64,000 nt of DNA. Source: Pseudomonadota bacterium. Lineage in GTDB: Bacteria > Pseudomonadota > Alphaproteobacteria > Sphingomonadales > Sphingomonadaceae. The DNA is taken from NCBI GenBank assembly GCA_023389105.1, contig JAEWEY010000005.1, positions 220,850 to 284,849 on the forward strand, written 5' to 3'. The notes beneath the pieces were generated by a model, which was not told the DNA's origin, made no database searches, and worked only from the letters and a program-made list of their open reading frames with translations. The position numbers were made by a program, and so were the translations under genes. Shown piece by piece: positions 24,047-32,636 of the stretch (positions are counted from its first letter, which is position 1; the number at the start of each line of letters is the position of its first letter).

Positions 24047-24528
24047 TGTTCGACCATCGCATTATGGCTGAGGACAAGCCGACGCTCTACCGCGATCTCG
24101 CATCCGCGCTCGAAGGATTGATCTCCGGCGAGACCGACGCCGTCGCCAACATGGCGAACGCCGCGGCGCTGATCTACGAAACGCTGCCCGACGTGAACTG
24201 GGCTGGCTTCTATCGCAACGTGAATGATGAACTGGTGCTCGGGCCGTTCCAGGGCCGCGCCGCCTGCATTCGCATTCCTTTCGGCAGTGGGGTCTGCGGC
24301 ACCGCGGCGGCGACGCGCGAGACGCAGCTCGTGGAGGATGTGCACGCCTTCCCGGGCCACATCGCCTGCGACAGCGCCTCGAACAGCGAGATCGTCGTTC
24401 CGCTCGTCAGCGATGGCGAACTGATTGGCGTACTCGACATCGACAGCCCGGTGACCGGCCGCTTTGACGAGGAAGACCGCGCCGGCTGCGAACGGCTCGG
24501 CGAAATCCTCTCGGGAGTGCTTAGCTGA
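24046..24528 (+). CDS. msrC: Free methionine-(R)-sulfoxide reductase (GAF domain)
   Basis: A 160-residue single GAF-domain enzyme that reduces free Met-R-sulfoxide. Three cysteines sit at 74, 84 and 108 (GRAACIRIPF, SGVCGTAA, GHIACDSASNSE), with the same 10/24 spacing as Cys84, Cys94 and Cys118 of the E. coli enzyme, where Cys118 is catalytic. The start overlaps the arfB stop by one base. The 3' end overlaps the convergent universal stress gene by eight bases. Its placement with arfB and an RNA-modifying enzyme looks like compact packing more than a shared pathway. Confidence 0.92.
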   Translation: MFDHRIMAEDKPTLYRDLASALEGLISGETDAVANMANAAALIYETLPDVNWAGFYRNVNDELVLGPFQGRAACIRIPFGSGVCGTAAATRETQLVEDVHAFPGHIACDSASNSEIVVPLVSDGELIGVLDIDSPVTGRFDEEDRAGCERLGEILSGVLS

Positions 24529-24988
24529 GCTGCTCCAGCCGCTCGTCGGTCAATGAGCCGGGGATGATCATCAGCGGGCAGGGCAGCTGGCCCGCGTCAT
24601 TGCCAGCGAAGTTCACGACCAGCGGTCCGGGCGATCCACTCGGCGCTGCTCCGAGCACCAGCGCCGCAATCTCGTCGCGGCCCGCGATATACTCACGCAC
24701 GCTTCTGACCACCTCGCCCTGCCGGATGATGATGTTGGCCGAGATGCCGCTTTCGTCGAGGATCTCGCCGATTGCCGAGCTGACCACGCCTTCGATGCGC
24801 AGGCGTTGCTCTTCCTCCATTGCCGCCTGGACGCCGCCGAACTGCACGAAGTCCTGCGGCTCGACGATGCCCAGCACTTCGATGCGGCCATTGGTCTTGG
24901 CGGCGCGGCGCGCGGCGAAGCGCAGCGCGACGCGCGATTCCTCGCTGTCGTCGACCACGACCAGGTAAGTGCGCTGGCTGTCCCCCAT
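24521..24988 (-). CDS. Universal stress protein (UspA family)
   Basis: A 155-residue UspA-fold protein. The beta-alpha core begins QRTYLVVVDDSEESRVALRFAA, and the C-terminal half carries LVLGAAPSGSPGPLVVNFAG. The G-x2-G-x9-G-S/T ATP motif is not clear, so nucleotide binding is uncertain. ATG 24988 was chosen over an upstream frame that would run into the pdhC promoter. It is divergent from pdhC and convergent with msrC. Confidence 0.85.
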   Translation of the reverse strand: MGDSQRTYLVVVDDSEESRVALRFAARRAAKTNGRIEVLGIVEPQDFVQFGGVQAAMEEEQRLRIEGVVSSAIGEILDESGISANIIIRQGEVVRSVREYIAGRDEIAALVLGAAPSGSPGPLVVNFAGNDAGQLPCPLMIIPGSLTDERLEQLS

Positions 24989-25114
24989 GTGGCCAAGAGT
25001 GCTGCGGCAAACCCGCGTTAAGTGCAAGCGGTCGACTAGACATTCGGCGCAGACTTGACCGCGCCTGCCGCATTGGGCTTTGAGCCGCTCAAGCTTCCGC
25101 AAGGACAGGTCCTG

Positions 25115-26446
25115 ATGCCGATCGAACTCAAGATGCCCGCGCTTTCCCCGACGATGGAGGAAGGGACGCTTGCCAAATGGCTGGTGAAGGAGGGAGATGA
25201 GGTGAAGTCGGGCGACATCCTCGCGGAGATTGAGACCGACAAGGCGACGATGGAGTTCGAAGCCGTCGACGAAGGCAAGATCGCCCAGATCCTAGTCCCC
25301 GAAGGCACGGACGGCGTGAAGGTCGGCGCGCCGATTGCGATCATGGCCGGCGAGGGCGAGACGGTGGACGCCAACGCGGCGCCCAAGGCCGACACGCCGC
25401 AGCCCGCGCCGCCCAAGGCTGCGCCCGAACCCAAGGCGGATGCGACTCCGAAGGCCTCGCCGCCGCCGCAAGCGCCGGTAGAAACGCCCGCCGCTCCCGC
25501 GCAGGCTGCTGCGCCAGCACCGTCCGGTGGCGACCGCGTGAAGGCATCGCCGCTCGCGCGCCGGCTCGCTCAGGCCCAGAATATTGACCTCGGCTCGCTA
25601 AAGGGAAGCGGCCCCGGCGGCCGCATCGTCCGCGCGGACATCGATGCCGCCGCCGGCAAGGCCCCGGCGGCTGCGCCGGCTGGCGCACCAGCCGCGGCGG
25701 CTCCTGCTCCAGCGCCGACCTCGCATGCCGTCCTGCCCGGACCCAACGAGGAGGCGATCCCGCACGAGGCGATCAAGCTCAGCAACATGCGCAAGACGAT
25801 CGCACGGCGCCTTTCCGAATCGAAGCAGCAGATCCCGCACATCTACCTGACGGTAAACATCAAGCTGGACGCGCTGCTTAAGCTTCGCGGCGAGCTCAAC
25901 GCCGGCCTTGCCGCGCGCAATGTGAAGCTCAGCGTCAACGACCTGCTGATCAAGGCGCTCGCCCAGGCGCTGATCGCAGTCCCGGAATGCAACGTCAGCT
26001 TCGCCGGCGATCAGCTGTTCAAGTATAGCCGCGCCGACATTTCGGTCGCGGTGTCGATCCCGGCCGGGCTGATCACCCCGATCATCGTCGGCGCCGACAC
26101 CAAGAGCGCGTCGGCGATCTCGACCGAGATGAAGGACCTCGCCTCCCGCGCGAAGGAAGGCAAGCTGCAGCCGCAGGAATATCAGGGCGGTACCGCCTCG
26201 CTCAGCAACATGGGCATGTTCGGCATCAAGCAGTTCGAAGCCGTCATCAACCCTCCGCAGGGCATGATCATGGCGATCGGTGCTGGCGAGAAGCGACCCT
26301 ATGTCGTCAACGACAGTCTGCAGATCGCAACGGTGATGAGCGCCACCGGCAGCTTCGATCACCGGGCCATCGACGGTGCCGACGGCGCGCGGTTGATGAA
26401 GGCGTTCAAGGAACTTGTCGAAAACCCGTTGGGGATGCTCGCCTAG
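25115..26446 (+). CDS. pdhC: Pyruvate dehydrogenase E2 (dihydrolipoyllysine acetyltransferase)
   Basis: A 443-residue core subunit of the pyruvate dehydrogenase complex. One lipoyl domain (residues 1-80) carries the lipoylated Lys43 in [12 protein letters not shown]. An Ala/Pro-rich hinge, an E1/E3-binding domain ([19 protein letters not shown]), a second Ala-rich hinge and the catalytic domain follow, with the active site in [15 protein letters not shown]. The opening [20 protein letters not shown] is typical of alphaproteobacterial PdhC. ATG 25115 was chosen over longer frames because the lipoyl domain starts there. pdhA and pdhB are not adjacent upstream. Confidence 0.94.
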   Translation: MPIELKMPALSPTMEEGTLAKWLVKEGDEVKSGDILAEIETDKATMEFEAVDEGKIAQILVPEGTDGVKVGAPIAIMAGEGETVDANAAPKADTPQPAPPKAAPEPKADATPKASPPPQAPVETPAAPAQAAAPAPSGGDRVKASPLARRLAQAQNIDLGSLKGSGPGGRIVRADIDAAAGKAPAAAPAGAPAAAAPAPAPTSHAVLPGPNEEAIPHEAIKLSNMRKTIARRLSESKQQIPHIYLTVNIKLDALLKLRGELNAGLAARNVKLSVNDLLIKALAQALIAVPECNVSFAGDQLFKYSRADISVAVSIPAGLITPIIVGADTKSASAISTEMKDLASRAKEGKLQPQEYQGGTASLSNMGMFGIKQFEAVINPPQGMIMAIGAGEKRPYVVNDSLQIATVMSATGSFDHRAIDGADGARLMKAFKELVENPLGMLA

Positions 26447-26656
26447 ATGAAGTGGATCACCGCGCTCGCCTTCGGCCTCATCCTTGGGATCGTCCTGCCG
26501 ACGATGATGAACGGCGGCGAGGGGCTGTGGACCGATAGCTGGGCCGGATGGGGCACGATCCGCCCGTTGGATGGTTCGCCCGGATTGCTGCTGTCGATCC
26601 CCGTTTTTCTGGGCTCTGCGACCGCGCTGCGTCTGCTGTTCAGCTGGCACAGCTAA
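26447..26656 (+). CDS. Small two-helix membrane protein in the pdhC-lpd operon
   Basis: A 69-residue predicted inner-membrane protein with hydrophobic spans at about residues 5-20 (ALAFGLILGIVLPTMM) and 46-66 (GLLLSIPVFLGSATALRLLF). The ATG directly abuts the pdhC stop (TAGATG), which strongly suggests coupled translation. The short polar loop holds several Trp and Gly. I do not recognise a family. Its position between PDH E2 and a thioesterase gene could mean a link to the complex or merely a shared transcript. Confidence 0.72.
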   Translation: MKWITALAFGLILGIVLPTMMNGGEGLWTDSWAGWGTIRPLDGSPGLLLSIPVFLGSATALRLLFSWHS

Positions 26657-26661
26657 GTCAG

Positions 26662-27060
26662 GTGGAGTCTTCGCGCGAGCCGCTGATCCGTGTCACGGCG
26701 ATGCCGTCCGACACCAATCCGTACGGGGGCGTGTTCGGCGGCTGGCTGATGGGGCAGATGGGCCTTGCCTGCGGGTCGTTCGCGTCGCGCCATTCGGCGG
26801 GCAAGGCGATACTCGTCGCGGCGGATGCGCTGAAGTTTCCAGGTGCGATGGCGGTTGGCGACGAACTGAGCGTCTATGTCGAACTGCTGAAGCCCGGCCG
26901 GACCTCGCTCAGACTTAAGGCAGAAGCGATCGCCCGCGAGCGAGACGGAAACGTTGAGAAGCTGGTGGCGGAGGGAGAATTCACCTTTGTCGCTCTCGAC
27001 CAGGACAATAGGCCGCGCGTTATCGCGGCAGAGGAACACGTAAATGGCCGACCAATATGA
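26662..27060 (+). CDS. Hotdog-fold acyl-CoA thioesterase (YciA-like)
   Basis: A 132-residue hotdog protein expected to hydrolyse acyl-CoA. The opening IRVTAMPSDTNPYGGVFGGW matches the YciA/BACH-type thioesterase start, with the acidic catalytic residue of the DTNP segment. GTG 26662 was chosen because conserved residues begin soon after it; ATG 26701 is a shorter option. The 3' end overlaps lpdA by 17 bases. Sitting between PDH E2 and E3 genes, it might trim excess acetyl- or acyl-CoA, which is inference only. Confidence 0.82.
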   Translation: MESSREPLIRVTAMPSDTNPYGGVFGGWLMGQMGLACGSFASRHSAGKAILVAADALKFPGAMAVGDELSVYVELLKPGRTSLRLKAEAIARERDGNVEKLVAEGEFTFVALDQDNRPRVIAAEEHVNGRPI

Positions 27061-28459
27061 CGTGATCGTGCTTGGCTCGGGACCGGGCGGCTATGTCGCT
27101 GCGATCCGCGCGGCGCAGCTCGGATTGAAGACCGCTATCGTCGAGCGTGAGAACCTAGGCGGGATTTGTCTCAACTGGGGCTGCATCCCGACCAAGGCGC
27201 TGCTGCGCTCGGCCGAAGTCTTCCATTACATGACGCACGCCGACGCCTACGGCCTCAGCAACGACAAACCGTCGTTCGATCTCGCCAAGGTCGTCGCGCG
27301 CAGCCGTGCCGTCGCGAAGCAGCTCAATCAGGGCGTCACGCACCTGATGAAGAAGAACAAGATCACCGTTCACATGGGTGAGGGGGCGCTGACCGGTAAG
27401 GGCAAGCTTTCCGTGAAGGGCGCGGACGGCAAGGCGACCGAACTGGCTGCCAAGCACATCATCGTCGCCACCGGCGCGCGGGCTCGCGACCTGCCCTTCG
27501 CCAAGGCGGACGGCAAACACATCTGGACGTATCGCCACGCGATGACCCCGCCCGAAATGCCCAAGGATCTGCTGGTCATCGGATCGGGCGCCATCGGGAT
27601 CGAATTCGCGAGCTTTTACGCGGACCTCGGCGCCAAGGTTACGGTTGTCGAAATGCTCGACCGGGTCGTTCCGGTCGAGGATGCCGAGATCAGCGCGCAG
27701 CTGGCCAAGAGCCTGCAGAAGCAGGGCCTGACGATCCTGACCGGCGCCGGCGTCGAGAGCCTGGCGCCGGACGCGAATGGTGTAGCGGCCAAGATCAAGA
27801 CCAGCGACGGCAGGACTGCCGGGCAAAGGTTCAGCCATGTCATCGTCGCCGTCGGCATCGTCCCGAACACCGAAAACATCGGTCTCGAGGGTCTCGGTGT
27901 GAAAACGACCAAGGGCCACATCGATACCGACCCCATGTGCCGCACCAGTGTTCCGGGGATCTGGGCGATCGGCGACGTCACCGCGCCGCCATGGCTTGCG
28001 CACAAGGCCAGCCACGAGGGCGTTACTGCAGCGGAGGCGATCGCACAGGAGCTGGGCAATAAGGACGTCCACCCGCACGCGATGGATCCGAAGAATATCC
28101 CGGGCTGCACCTATTGCCGGCCACAGGTGGCCAGCGTCGGCCTGACCGAAGCCAAGGCCAAGGAGGCGGGCTACGAGGTCCGGGTCGGCAAGTTCCCGGC
28201 CATCGGCAACGGCAAGGCCATCGCGCTCGGTGAGGTCGAAGGCTTCATCAAGACCGTCTTCGACGCCAAGACCGGCGAGTTGCTCGGTGCGCACATGATC
28301 GGCGCCGAGGTGACCGAACTGATCCAAGGTTACACGATCGGCAAGACGGCGGAGCTGGTCGAGACAGATTTCATGAATACGGTCTTCCCGCATCCGACGC
28401 TAAGCGAGATGATGCACGAAAGCGTGCTCGCCGCCTTCGGCCGGGTCATCCACATCTGA
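27044..28459 (+). CDS. lpdA: Dihydrolipoyl dehydrogenase (E3) of the pyruvate dehydrogenase operon
   Basis: A 471-residue flavoprotein that reoxidises lipoyl groups with NAD+. FAD fold GSGPGGYVAAIRAAQ, redox Cys42/Cys47 in GGICLNWGCIPTKALL, NAD fold VIGSGAIGIEFASF, and the C-terminal active-site His-Glu region HPHPTLSEMMHES are all present. GAGGAA lies ten bases upstream of the ATG. It differs clearly from the E3 at 1.0 kb, for example GCIPTKALLRS against GCIPSKAMLHA, so the two are not a recent duplication. It ends the coupled pdhC run. Confidence 0.95.
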   Translation: MADQYDVIVLGSGPGGYVAAIRAAQLGLKTAIVERENLGGICLNWGCIPTKALLRSAEVFHYMTHADAYGLSNDKPSFDLAKVVARSRAVAKQLNQGVTHLMKKNKITVHMGEGALTGKGKLSVKGADGKATELAAKHIIVATGARARDLPFAKADGKHIWTYRHAMTPPEMPKDLLVIGSGAIGIEFASFYADLGAKVTVVEMLDRVVPVEDAEISAQLAKSLQKQGLTILTGAGVESLAPDANGVAAKIKTSDGRTAGQRFSHVIVAVGIVPNTENIGLEGLGVKTTKGHIDTDPMCRTSVPGIWAIGDVTAPPWLAHKASHEGVTAAEAIAQELGNKDVHPHAMDPKNIPGCTYCRPQVASVGLTEAKAKEAGYEVRVGKFPAIGNGKAIALGEVEGFIKTVFDAKTGELLGAHMIGAEVTELIQGYTIGKTAELVETDFMNTVFPHPTLSEMMHESVLAAFGRVIHI

Positions 28460-28509
28460 TCTCCAGTCGTCGCGCCTATCTGGCCGGCGCGGCGTTCGCG
28501 CTGATCGTC

Positions 28510-29877
28510 TTGGCGATTGCTGCGGCCTTCTGGCCGGGCGTCGCCATGTACGACACGGTGACGCAGTACCGTCAGGTTCTCGACGGAGCGGTGGACGACT
28601 GGCACCCGCCGGCGATGGTTCGGCTCTGGCGGGCACTGGCGCCGCTCGGGTCGGGCACTGCGCCGATGTTCGCGCTGCAGGTCGCGCTTTATGTCGTCGG
28701 CTTTACGCTGATCATCACAGCCGTCGCTCGCGCACGAAGGACTAGGGCGGTTGCGGCCGTCTTGGTGCTGGCCCTATCGCCATTGCTTGTCGGTTGGCAG
28801 ATGGTGGTGCTGAAGGACGCGCAAATGGAGGGCGCGCTCCTCGCCGCAATCGGGATTTTTGCCTTCTTCAGCCTTGCCGGGAGGCGGACGCCGGCAATCG
28901 CAATGATCGCAATGGCAGCCCTGCTTATTTACGCGACGCTGGTCCGCGCAAACGCCGTGTTTGCGACCGTACCGCTGGCCGTAATCCTGCTCTTGAGCAC
29001 CCAAAAGTTTCGGATCCAGGCAGCGATCGGTGCGGTCATGATTATCGCGGTGCTCGCGGTGATGCCGACGATCAACGAGCGCTTGTTTGCCGCCTCACCC
29101 AGCGGCGTCGCGAAAAGTCTGCCCGTGTACGATCTTGCTGCCATCGCGGTTCACGGAGAATCCCCTGTCCCGCCCTTTGATGACGCGCAGATAAGCCAAT
29201 TGCGCCGCAGCGGTTGCGTAATGCCGTTCTTCTGGGACCCGCTTACCGAGGTCCCGGAATGCGCGGCGGCCACCGCGTCGGCCATCGCTCTTCCTCAGGG
29301 CAACCTGAATCACGACTTGCTCTCGGCCGTCATCAAACACCCGGTCGACTATGCGGCACATCGTTTGGCGCACTGGAATTCGACGCAGCGATGGCTGGTT
29401 CCGGCCGGCTTGATCGGTGCAGCGCCACCGGACGAGGCGGAGCCAAACGACCTTGGTCTCGCAAGTCCGAAAAGTCGCTTCGCCGCTGTGTGGCAGGAGG
29501 TGGCCGCGGTTCAGTCCACCACACCGCTAGGATGGCCAATCGTCTGGACGTTGGTCGCGACCGGGCTGCTGCCGATCGCCGTTCGTCGGAGGAACGATCG
29601 CGTGGGTAGACTAGCCTTGGCGATTGTGGTTTCCGCGTTGACGCTTGAGATGAGCTTCCTGGCCGTCAGCATCGCCTCGGACCTGCGATATCATCTTTGG
29701 TCGATGACTGCTGCTGCGCTGGCGCTGATCCTGCTCGCTCCGCGCATCGAACGCCGTCACTGGATAGCGGGCGCAGCTGTCCTGGCTCTGGTGATTGCCG
29801 GCGGGCTGACGACCCGTGCGATTTGGCCGCGTGCGCCTGACAACTATGCCCAAATGGTACGCTGGCAGGGCACCTGA
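28510..29877 (+). CDS. Polytopic membrane protein of unknown function, possibly GT-C-like
   Basis: About 455 residues with roughly ten hydrophobic helices. The N-terminal segment MYDTVTQYRQVL followed by DDWHPPAM resembles the acidic loop after the first helix of GT-C-type membrane glycosyltransferases, so a lipid-linked sugar transferase is possible but unproven. TTG 28510 is the first standard start codon, yet the frame is open from 28234 and residues before TTG (YLAGAAFALIVLAIAAAF) complete a first helix. A CTG at 28456 overlapping the lpdA stop may be the true start. Codon use matches the neighbours. Confidence 0.65.
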   Translation: MAIAAAFWPGVAMYDTVTQYRQVLDGAVDDWHPPAMVRLWRALAPLGSGTAPMFALQVALYVVGFTLIITAVARARRTRAVAAVLVLALSPLLVGWQMVVLKDAQMEGALLAAIGIFAFFSLAGRRTPAIAMIAMAALLIYATLVRANAVFATVPLAVILLLSTQKFRIQAAIGAVMIIAVLAVMPTINERLFAASPSGVAKSLPVYDLAAIAVHGESPVPPFDDAQISQLRRSGCVMPFFWDPLTEVPECAAATASAIALPQGNLNHDLLSAVIKHPVDYAAHRLAHWNSTQRWLVPAGLIGAAPPDEAEPNDLGLASPKSRFAAVWQEVAAVQSTTPLGWPIVWTLVATGLLPIAVRRRNDRVGRLALAIVVSALTLEMSFLAVSIASDLRYHLWSMTAAALALILLAPRIERRHWIAGAAVLALVIAGGLTTRAIWPRAPDNYAQMVRWQGT

Positions 29878-29953
29878 TCATTGAGGGCTGTCTAAACGGC
29901 ACATCCTCGTGCAGGGAGTACGGGATGGCGGATGCGGGAAGGCTTGCGACGCG

Positions 29954-30886
29954 ATGAGCGCACATACGACTTCGACGCGAACGCTGGTTGTCGCGTTGCT
30001 CGCAAACCTCGGCATTGCCGTTTCGAAGTTCGTTGCCGCGGCGATCACGGGTTCGTCCGCGATGCTTACCGAAGGCGTGCACAGCGTCGTCGATTCGACC
30101 AACCAGCTATTGCTGATGTGGGGCCGCCGTGCGGCGAAGCGGCCGCCGGACGAGCTTCATCCATTTGGATATGGGCGAGAACTCTACTTCTGGAGCTTCG
30201 TGGTCGCAGTGCTCGTCTTCGCGCTCGGCGCCGGCGTGTCGATTTACGAAGGCATCATCCACATCGCCAATCCGGAAGAGGCGATCTCGCCGACCATCGC
30301 CTACATCGTGCTGATTGTCGCCTTCCTGCTCGAAGGCTGGTCGACGGTCGAAGCATTCAAGGACTTCAAGAAGGCGAAGGGTGATCTCGGCTGGTTCGGC
30401 GCAATAAGAAAATCAAAGGATCCGCCGGCCTTCATCGTCCTGCTGGAAAATGGCGCGGCCATGGCGGGCATTATCGCCGCCGCGATCGGCCTCTTCCTGT
30501 CGCAATTGACCGGTGACCCATTCTACGACGGCGCCGCGTCCATCGTGATCGGCCTTATCCTCGGCGTCACGGCAACCCTGCTGGCATTTGAGTCCAAGGC
30601 ACTGCTGATCGGTGAGGCCGCCAATCCCGAATTGATCAAGGCGCTCCATGACATGGTCGTTGAAAAGAAGGGCGTTACCGCCGTCGGCCAGGTTCTCACG
30701 GTCCACAGCGCTCCGGACCAGATCACGGCGATGCTGTCGGTCGACTTCGACGACGACATCACCGCGCGCGACGTTGAAGCGCTCGTGTGGGGTATCGAGG
30801 TCGAGGCTGCGAAGCGCTTCCCGGCCGTTCGGCGTCTCTATCTCCGGCCGCGCAGTCCGGTCGACGCGGAGCTGCCGCGTCCCTGA
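29954..30886 (+). CDS. Cation diffusion facilitator (CDF) family transporter
   Basis: A 310-residue divalent-metal/proton antiporter, probably for zinc, iron or manganese efflux. Six transmembrane helices are evident. The helix-2 metal site contains the HxxxD pattern in EGVHSVVDSTNQ, and helix 5 has ENGAAMAGIIAA and DPFYDGAASIVIG. The cytoplasmic C-terminal domain (residues 215-305) has the ferredoxin-like fold typical of CDFs (QVLTVHSAPDQITAMLSVDF). The second-helix pattern departs from the usual HxxxD...DxxxD, so metal preference is unclear. ATG 29954 was chosen over GTG 29909. Confidence 0.88.
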   Translation: MSAHTTSTRTLVVALLANLGIAVSKFVAAAITGSSAMLTEGVHSVVDSTNQLLLMWGRRAAKRPPDELHPFGYGRELYFWSFVVAVLVFALGAGVSIYEGIIHIANPEEAISPTIAYIVLIVAFLLEGWSTVEAFKDFKKAKGDLGWFGAIRKSKDPPAFIVLLENGAAMAGIIAAAIGLFLSQLTGDPFYDGAASIVIGLILGVTATLLAFESKALLIGEAANPELIKALHDMVVEKKGVTAVGQVLTVHSAPDQITAMLSVDFDDDITARDVEALVWGIEVEAAKRFPAVRRLYLRPRSPVDAELPRP

Positions 30887-30936
30887 CCTAAAGGCGGTGC
30901 GGTGAAACCTCCGCCGCTTCGAAGCATTGGCTGGTC

Positions 30937-31284
30937 ATGACGACGATTGACCGCGAAAAGGTTCGCAAGGATTTCGACGAGGCCGTCAACATGACGCCCG
31001 CCGAGATCGAGAAGTGGCTCGACACCAAGGACAGCCGGGCGGTCGGCTGGAAAGGCGAGCACGGCGACGGCGAGGGCGAGAGCGTCGGTCATGCCAGCGG
31101 CCGGAAGACCATCGCGATCAAGCGCAAGAAGCTCGCGGACCTGACCGATGGCGACTATGATCACATGCGCAAGGTGATCGGTTATGTTCACCGTCATCTG
31201 GCACAGCGCCCGAAGGACGTCGAACATTCGCACTGGCGCTACAGCCTGATGAACTGGGGCCACGACCCAATGAAGGAGGCATAA
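30937..31284 (+). CDS. DUF3140 family protein
   Basis: A 115-residue hydrophilic protein. The pattern FDEAVNMTPAEIEKWL, then SGRKTIAIKRK, then DHMRKVIGYVHRHLAQRP and HWRYSLMNWGHDP matches DUF3140, a small family found mostly in soil and plant-associated bacteria. No catalytic residues are known. An Asp/Gly/Glu-rich loop (GEHGDGEGES) sits in the middle. It is followed after three bases by the cupin gene with a strong ribosome site inside its own 3' end, so the two are likely cotranslated. Confidence 0.8.
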   Translation: MTTIDREKVRKDFDEAVNMTPAEIEKWLDTKDSRAVGWKGEHGDGEGESVGHASGRKTIAIKRKKLADLTDGDYDHMRKVIGYVHRHLAQRPKDVEHSHWRYSLMNWGHDPMKEA

Positions 31285-31287
31285 GCG

Positions 31288-31683
31288 GTGAAAGGCTATT
31301 GCGACAACATTGAAACCAGGACGGTTGCAAACGATGATTTCCGCCGCGTGCTGTACACCGGCCAAAACCTGCAGCTGGTGCTGATGACTTTGAAGCCGGG
31401 CGAGGAAATCGGCGAGGAAGTGCACGAAGACCGAGACCAGTTCTTCCGGTTCGAGAAGGGCAGCGGCGTCGTGCTCATCGACGGCGCGGAGAATAGGGTC
31501 GAAGAGGATTTCGGTGTCATCGTTCCGGCGGGCGCGCGGCACAACGTGAAGAACACCGGCGACGAGCCGCTGCGGCTATACACAATTTACGGACCGCCGG
31601 AACATCTCGACGGTCTCGTCAAGGCGACCAAGGCTGAGGCAGAGGCCGCGCACGAGGAGTGGGACGGCAAAACAACCGAATAG
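31288..31683 (+). CDS. Cupin-domain protein
   Basis: A 131-residue single-domain cupin. The metal-site motif 1 is visible around GEEIGEEVHEDRDQFFRFEKG (fragments with Glu, His and Asp) and motif 2 in VIVPAGARHNVKNTG with its His. The GTG start is decided by AAGGAGG at the end of the DUF3140 gene. Its role is unknown; small cupins act as dioxygenases, isomerases or sensors. The acidic, Ala-rich tail (KAEAEAAHEEWDG) is unusual. Confidence 0.85.
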   Translation: MKGYCDNIETRTVANDDFRRVLYTGQNLQLVLMTLKPGEEIGEEVHEDRDQFFRFEKGSGVVLIDGAENRVEEDFGVIVPAGARHNVKNTGDEPLRLYTIYGPPEHLDGLVKATKAEAEAAHEEWDGKTTE

Positions 31684-31718
31684 TTGCCAAGGCCCCAGCG
31701 AGGCGGCACCGTCCGCGC

Positions 31719-32636
31719 ATGGCGCAATCCATGCACGACGTCTCGGACCCGCGGAATGCGTCGATCCTAATCAACGTCAACGGTGAGTTGAAGCCGCGGG
31801 CCGAGGCTGTTGTCTCGGTCTTCGACAGCGGCTTCATGCTTGGTGATGGTGTCTGGGAAGGGTTGCGCGTTCATCGCGGCAAACTCGGGTTTCTTGACCG
31901 CCATCTCGACCGGCTGTTCGAGGGCGCCAAGGCGTTGGCAATGGATATCGGTGTCAGCCGCGAGGAATTGGCGACGCGGCTATATGAGACACTTGACGCA
32001 AACGGCATGAGCGAAGGCGTCCACGTCCGGCTGATGGTGACGCGGGGCGTACGCTCGACGCCTTACCAGGATCCGCGGGTGGTGGTGACGCCCGCGACCA
32101 TCGTCATCATCCCCGAATACAAGCAGCCCGATCCCGCGGTGTACGAGCGCGGCCTGAAGCTGTTCACCGTCCACGTCCGTCGCGGCGATCCCGCAGTGCA
32201 GGACCAGAAAATCAATTCGCATTCGAAGCTCAATTGTATCCTCGCTTCGATCCAGGCGACGCAGGCGGGCGCGAATGAAGCGCTGATGCTCGATCCGCAT
32301 GGCTTCGTCGCGACCTGCAACTCCACGCACTTTTTCATCGTGCGCAAGGGTGAGGTGTGGACGTCGAGTGGCAAGTATTGCCTTGGCGGCATTACGCGTG
32401 GTCTCGCCCTAGAGGTGGCACGCGAGGCGGGCATTCCGGCGATCGAGAAGGATTTCTCGCTGACCGATGTCTACGGCGCCGACGAGGCATTCGTCACCGG
32501 CACCTTCGCCGGGATTGTGCCGGTCCGCGAAATCGACGGCCGCCAGCTGACGTGCCGCGGGCCGGTGGTGGAGCGGCTGCAACAATTATACGCCGAGCGC
32601 GTCGAGCGCGACGCCGAGGAACAGCAGCGCCCGTGA
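31719..32636 (+). CDS. PLP-dependent class IV aminotransferase (branched-chain/D-amino-acid type)
   Basis: A 305-residue fold-type IV transaminase. Family marks are SVFDSGFMLGDGVWEGLRVH near the start, RLMVTRG, the catalytic lysine in KINSHSKLN, and the phosphate-binding TFAGIVPV near the end. Substrate could be branched-chain amino acids, D-amino acids or aminodeoxychorismate-like. From memory it resembles the C-terminal half of plant BCAT-like proteins closely. ATG 31719 was chosen; ATG 31731 is also possible. Its stop overlaps the GTG of the sulfotransferase-like gene (GTGA), implying coupled expression of the pair. Confidence 0.87.
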   Translation: MAQSMHDVSDPRNASILINVNGELKPRAEAVVSVFDSGFMLGDGVWEGLRVHRGKLGFLDRHLDRLFEGAKALAMDIGVSREELATRLYETLDANGMSEGVHVRLMVTRGVRSTPYQDPRVVVTPATIVIIPEYKQPDPAVYERGLKLFTVHVRRGDPAVQDQKINSHSKLNCILASIQATQAGANEALMLDPHGFVATCNSTHFFIVRKGEVWTSSGKYCLGGITRGLALEVAREAGIPAIEKDFSLTDVYGADEAFVTGTFAGIVPVREIDGRQLTCRGPVVERLQQLYAERVERDAEEQQRP

